From Pseudomonas jinjuensis (GTDB lineage Bacteria > Pseudomonadota > Gammaproteobacteria > Pseudomonadales > Pseudomonadaceae): 64,000 nt of DNA. Shown here piece by piece: positions 61,049 through 64,000 of this stretch. Both the position numbers and the translations under genes were made by a program. The notes beneath the pieces were generated by a model, which saw only the letters and a list, made by a program, of their open reading frames with translations, was not told the DNA's origin and did not search any database. The first letter of the stretch is position 1. Each line of letters opens with the position of its first letter. The stretch covers positions 186,001-250,000 of the forward strand of contig NZ_FNIJ01000008.1 of NCBI RefSeq assembly GCF_900103845.1, read 5' to 3'.

Positions 61049-61109
61049 GGTGGATAAGCCTCGCGGGCCTATCCACCCTACGGGAACCTCTGGGCGAATG
61101 ACGCGCCAG
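61049..61109. repeat. Two hairpin repeats between narI and the PpiC gene
   Basis: GGTGGATA (61049-61056) with TATCCACC (61070-61077) followed by CTACGG, and GACGC-GCCA-GCGTC (61096-61109). Both are families seen elsewhere in the window. Confidence 0.65.
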
Positions 61110-61126
61110 CGTCATCCGCCATCACC

Positions 61127-61813
61127 TCACGCCACGCGGCGCTTCTGCCGCACCACCTGATAGCGCCGGCCCAGGTACCACACCGGGGCACTGACGATAT
61201 GCACCAGGCGGGTGAAGGGGAACAGCACGAACAGGGTCAGGCCGAGGGCCACGTGCAGCTTGTAGACCAGGCTGACCGGGGCGATGGCCTCGGCGGCGGC
61301 CAGCGGCTGCAGGGTGACGATGGACTGCGCCCAGTCGGCCAGCATCACCATCACCGAACCTTCCATGTGATGGGTGGAAGCGACGATGGTGGACAGGCCG
61401 AGGATCAGCTGCACGTACAGCACCACCAGGATCATCAGGTCCGAGGCGTTGCCGGCGGCACGCACCCGCGCATCGGTCAGGCGGCGCAGGATCAGCCCGC
61501 TCAGGCCGATGAAGCAGAGCACGCCGAAGAAGCCGCCGGAAACCATCGCCAGCAGTTGCTTCTGCTCGGTGCTGATCAGGTGCTCATAGACCGCGTGCGG
61601 GGTCAGCAGGCCGACGAAGTGGCCGGCGAGGATGAACAGCACACCAACGTGGAACAGGTTGCTGTACACCCGCATGCCCTTCTTGCTCAGCATCTGGCTG
61701 GAGCCGGCCTTCCAGGTGTATTGCGCCAGGTCGAAGCGCGCCCAGCTGCCGACCAGGCAGATCAGCAGGGCGACATAGGGGTAGACCCCGAACATGAGTG
61801 TGTTGAACGACAT
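61127..61813 (-). CDS. narI: Respiratory nitrate reductase gamma subunit
   Basis: A 228-residue cytochrome b subunit of NarGHI with five hydrophobic segments. Candidate haem histidines are in FHVGVLFILAGHFVG (two) and in KLHVALG and TRLVHIVSAP. It passes quinol electrons to NarH. Three bases separate it from narJ. Confidence 0.93.
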   Translation of the reverse strand: MSFNTLMFGVYPYVALLICLVGSWARFDLAQYTWKAGSSQMLSKKGMRVYSNLFHVGVLFILAGHFVGLLTPHAVYEHLISTEQKQLLAMVSGGFFGVLCFIGLSGLILRRLTDARVRAAGNASDLMILVVLYVQLILGLSTIVASTHHMEGSVMVMLADWAQSIVTLQPLAAAEAIAPVSLVYKLHVALGLTLFVLFPFTRLVHIVSAPVWYLGRRYQVVRQKRRVA

Positions 61814-61816
61814 GAT

Positions 61817-62557
61817 TCAGACTCCCTGGTTCGCTGCGCGGTACTGCATCTGCGGCACCGGCTGGGCGACCCACTGCATGGGTTGTTCGATGGACTGCGA
61901 AGGACGGCGGGCGCTGGACGACGGGCAGCCGACGGCGGGCTCGGTGAAGCTCACCGGGGTTTCTTCCCAGGCCTTGTCGATGGCTTCCAGGCTGTCGTCG
62001 CGCTCTTCCTGCTGGCGGTCGCGGCGCAGGGCGGACAGGTCCGGCTGCTCGCCGCTGAGTTCCAGCAGGGTCTGGAAGATCGCGGCATAGGCGCTGTCGC
62101 GTTCCTCCAGGCGCACTTCCAGCAGGGCGAGAATGTGCGCCACCTCGGCCAGCCCGCTGCGCGCCGCCAGCGGCGACAGCAGCGAGAGGTATTCGAGGTA
62201 CAGCGGCAGGTAGTCCGGCAGTTCCGGCACGTCGATTTCCAGCCCGACCTGGGTGTAGCGTTCGAGCAGGTCGACCATCGCCTGGCCGCGGTCACGGCTC
62301 TCGCCATGCACATGCTCGAAGAGCAGCAGCGACAGCGAGCGGCCGCGCTCGAACAGGCCGTCGTAGCACGCCTGCACATCCATCAGGTCGCCCTGGCAGA
62401 GTTCGGCGAGCAGCGCGGCGAGGCCGTCGCGCTGTGCTTCCGGCAGATCGGCCATGCGGATCAGGCCGTGCAGCGCCAGGCTCTCCGCGCGCACTTCGGC
62501 GCGCGGGTAGTCGAGCAGCAGGGCCATGAGTTTCAGCAGTTGGCTGTGATCGGTCAT
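61817..62557 (-). CDS. narJ: Nitrate reductase assembly chaperone NarJ
   Basis: A 246-residue helical chaperone for NarG cofactor insertion (LKLMALLLDYPRAEVRAESL, then LSLLLFEHVHGESRDRGQAM). ATG 62557 with AGGAG upstream is preferred to a GTG at 62566 that overlaps the narH stop. The last about 45 residues are low-conservation. Confidence 0.9.
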   Translation of the reverse strand: MTDHSQLLKLMALLLDYPRAEVRAESLALHGLIRMADLPEAQRDGLAALLAELCQGDLMDVQACYDGLFERGRSLSLLLFEHVHGESRDRGQAMVDLLERYTQVGLEIDVPELPDYLPLYLEYLSLLSPLAARSGLAEVAHILALLEVRLEERDSAYAAIFQTLLELSGEQPDLSALRRDRQQEERDDSLEAIDKAWEETPVSFTEPAVGCPSSSARRPSQSIEQPMQWVAQPVPQMQYRAANQGV

Positions 62558-62562
62558 GGCGC

Positions 62563-64000
62563 TCACTCCTGGATCTGCACGGTCTGGATGACGTTGCGCT
62601 TGTCCACCGGCTTGCCACCGAACAGGTTGACCCCGGAGTTGCCCGAGCAGCCGTTGCCGAAGCTGAAGCCGCAGCCGGAACGCTCGGCGAAGGCATCCGA
62701 CAGCGCCTCTTCGCGGTGCGCGGTGGGGATGACGAAGCGGTCCTCGTAGTTGGCGATGGCCAGGTAGCGGTACATCTCTTCCACCTGGGCCACGGTCAGG
62801 CCGACCTTGGCCAGCACGTCGAGGTCCTGGCGCCCTTCCACATGCTCGGAGCGCTTGTAGGCGCGCATCGCCAGCAGGCGCTTGAGCGCCAGCAGCACCG
62901 GCTCGGTATCGCCGGCGGTGAGCAGGTTGGCCAGGTACTGCACGGGGATGCGCAGCGACTCGACGTCCGGGATCACCCCGTCGACGCCGATATGTCCTTC
63001 AGCGGCGGCGTTCTGGATCGGCGACAGCGGCGGCACGTACCACACCATCGGCAGCGTGCGGTATTCCGGGTGCAGCGGCAGGGCCAGCTTCCAGTCCATC
63101 GCCAGCTTGTACACCGGCGACTTCTGCGCGGCTTCGATCACGCTGTCCGGCACGCCGTCCTTGCGCGCCTGTTCGATGACCTTGCGGTCGAACGGATCGA
63201 GGAAGATTTCCAGCTGCTTCTTGTACAGGTCGCGCTCGTTCTCGCAGCTCGCCACTTCGTGGATGCGGTCGGCGTCATACAGCAGCACGCCAAGGTAGCG
63301 GATGCGGCCCACGCAGGTTTCCGAGCAGACGGTCGGCTGGCCGGCCTCGATGCGCGGGTAGCAGAAGATGCACTTCTCGGATTTGCCGCTCTTCCAGTTG
63401 AAGTAGATCTTCTTGTACGGGCAGCCGGAGATGCACATCCGCCAGCCGCGGCACTTGTCCTGGTCGATCAGGACGATGCCGTCCTCCTCGCGCTTGTAGA
63501 TCGCGCCGCTCGGGCAGGACGCCACGCACGCCGGGTTCAGGCAGTGCTCGCAGAGGCGCGGCAGGTACATCATGAAGGTGTTTTCGTACTCACCGTAGAT
63601 GTCCGCCTGGACCTGGTCGAAGTTCTTGTCCTTGCGCCGCTTGGCGAATTCGGTGCCGAGGATTTCCTCCCAGTTCGGACCCCATTCGATCTTCTGCATG
63701 CGCTGGCCGGACACCAGCGAACGCGGCCGCGCGGTGGGCTGGTGTTCGGATTTCGGCGCGGTGTGCAGATGCTGGTAGTCGAAGTCGAAGGGCTCGTAGT
63801 AGTCGTCGATCTCCGGCAGGTCCGGGTTGGCGAAGATGTTCGCCAGCACGCGGAACTTGCCGCCGATGCGCGGGGTGATCGAGCCGTCGGAATTGCGCTT
63901 CCAGCCGCCCTTCCACTTCTCCTGGTTTTCCCATTCCTTCGGATAGCCGATGCCCGGCTTGGTTTCGACGTTGTTGAACCAGGCGTATTCCATGCCTTCA
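62563..64000 (-). CDS. narH: Respiratory nitrate reductase beta subunit (N-terminus outside window)
   Basis: An iron-sulfur subunit of NarGHI carrying electrons from NarI to NarG. About 478 residues are visible; the frame stays open to the window edge (EGMEYAWFNNVETKPG), so the Met at 63993 is internal and only about 35 N-terminal residues are missing. Cluster ligands visible: CEHCLNPAC, CPSG, CRGWRMC, CPYKK, CIFC and CSETC. The CxxW of CRGW is typical of NarH. Confidence 0.93.
   Translation of the reverse strand, partial: EGMEYAWFNNVETKPGIGYPKEWENQEKWKGGWKRNSDGSITPRIGGKFRVLANIFANPDLPEIDDYYEPFDFDYQHLHTAPKSEHQPTARPRSLVSGQRMQKIEWGPNWEEILGTEFAKRRKDKNFDQVQADIYGEYENTFMMYLPRLCEHCLNPACVASCPSGAIYKREEDGIVLIDQDKCRGWRMCISGCPYKKIYFNWKSGKSEKCIFCYPRIEAGQPTVCSETCVGRIRYLGVLLYDADRIHEVASCENERDLYKKQLEIFLDPFDRKVIEQARKDGVPDSVIEAAQKSPVYKLAMDWKLALPLHPEYRTLPMVWYVPPLSPIQNAAAEGHIGVDGVIPDVESLRIPVQYLANLLTAGDTEPVLLALKRLLAMRAYKRSEHVEGRQDLDVLAKVGLTVAQVEEMYRYLAIANYEDRFVIPTAHREEALSDAFAERSGCGFSFGNGCSGNSGVNLFGGKPVDKRNVIQTVQIQE

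Noticed and set aside
63993..64000. Met at 63993 as the narH start codon
   Set aside because: The frame stays open to the window edge and the residues before it (EG) match the internal NarH sequence; the true start is outside.

Overview
The window is a high-GC gammaproteobacterial chromosome segment. Gene content points to Pseudomonas, probably near the P. aeruginosa / nitroreducens / citronellolis group: a gbuR-gbuA guanidinobutyrate locus, rhlB, aceK, sbcDC, rlmF, aapJQMP, pcs and a narGHJI-type nitrate reductase followed by a PpiC/NifM-like gene and moaA. Many Pseudomonas-type REP palindromes (GTAGGAGC-NNNN-...-NNNN-GCGA) separate the genes. Species assignment is inference. No tRNA, rRNA, insertion sequence, prophage or CRISPR array was seen; the segment reads as core chromosome with repeat-rich intergenic spaces.

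Layout. 1-7724: end of a LysR regulator, then a polyamine-type ABC transporter (binding protein, ATPase, two permeases) flanked by two paralogous PatD-type aminobutyraldehyde dehydrogenases. 8462-14392: tapT, gbuR, gbuA (guanidinobutyrase), a sodium:solute symporter and a 2-ketoarginine-type ThDP decarboxylase. Together these can import amines and take 2-ketoarginine through 4-guanidinobutyraldehyde and 4-guanidinobutyrate to GABA and urea; only the first transaminase is missing. 14515-15640: a metallo-hydrolase gene, then a gene-poor stretch with a candidate Anr-controlled small transcript carrying a 37-codon ORF; by position it may be the counterpart of the PA1414/SicX locus of P. aeruginosa. 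15641-23277: EamA exporter, adenosine-specific kinase, small DUF proteins, an AraC regulator with an internally deleted OsmC-like gene, a methyltransferase, a lectin-like secreted protein, and a MoxR-vWA pair.

23545-37150: cysK, aceK, a degenerate SRAP protein, two small proteins, an acyltransferase, an M14 carboxypeptidase, an SLC13 permease, rlmF, an isochorismatase-like hydrolase and an unusual response regulator whose phosphoacceptor Asp is Glu. 37273-48994: sbcC-sbcD, a TAXI-type binding protein, a TauE/SafE exporter divergent from ndpA, a DUF4344 zincin, a GST/GIY-YIG pair, a single-domain asparaginase homologue and phosphatidylcholine synthase. 49186-53409: aapJQMP amino-acid ABC transporter with an attenuator-like hairpin. 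53866-58560: carboxylesterase, a cNMP-domain diguanylate cyclase, rhlB and a DUF2157-like membrane protein. 59060-64000: moaA, a PpiC-type isomerase, narI, narJ and the C-terminal part of narH, i.e. anaerobic nitrate respiration with its molybdenum-cofactor and maturation genes.

The most notable non-coding structure is the set of four REP subfamilies whose stem tetranucleotides co-vary, several of which supply the stop codon of the adjacent gene.
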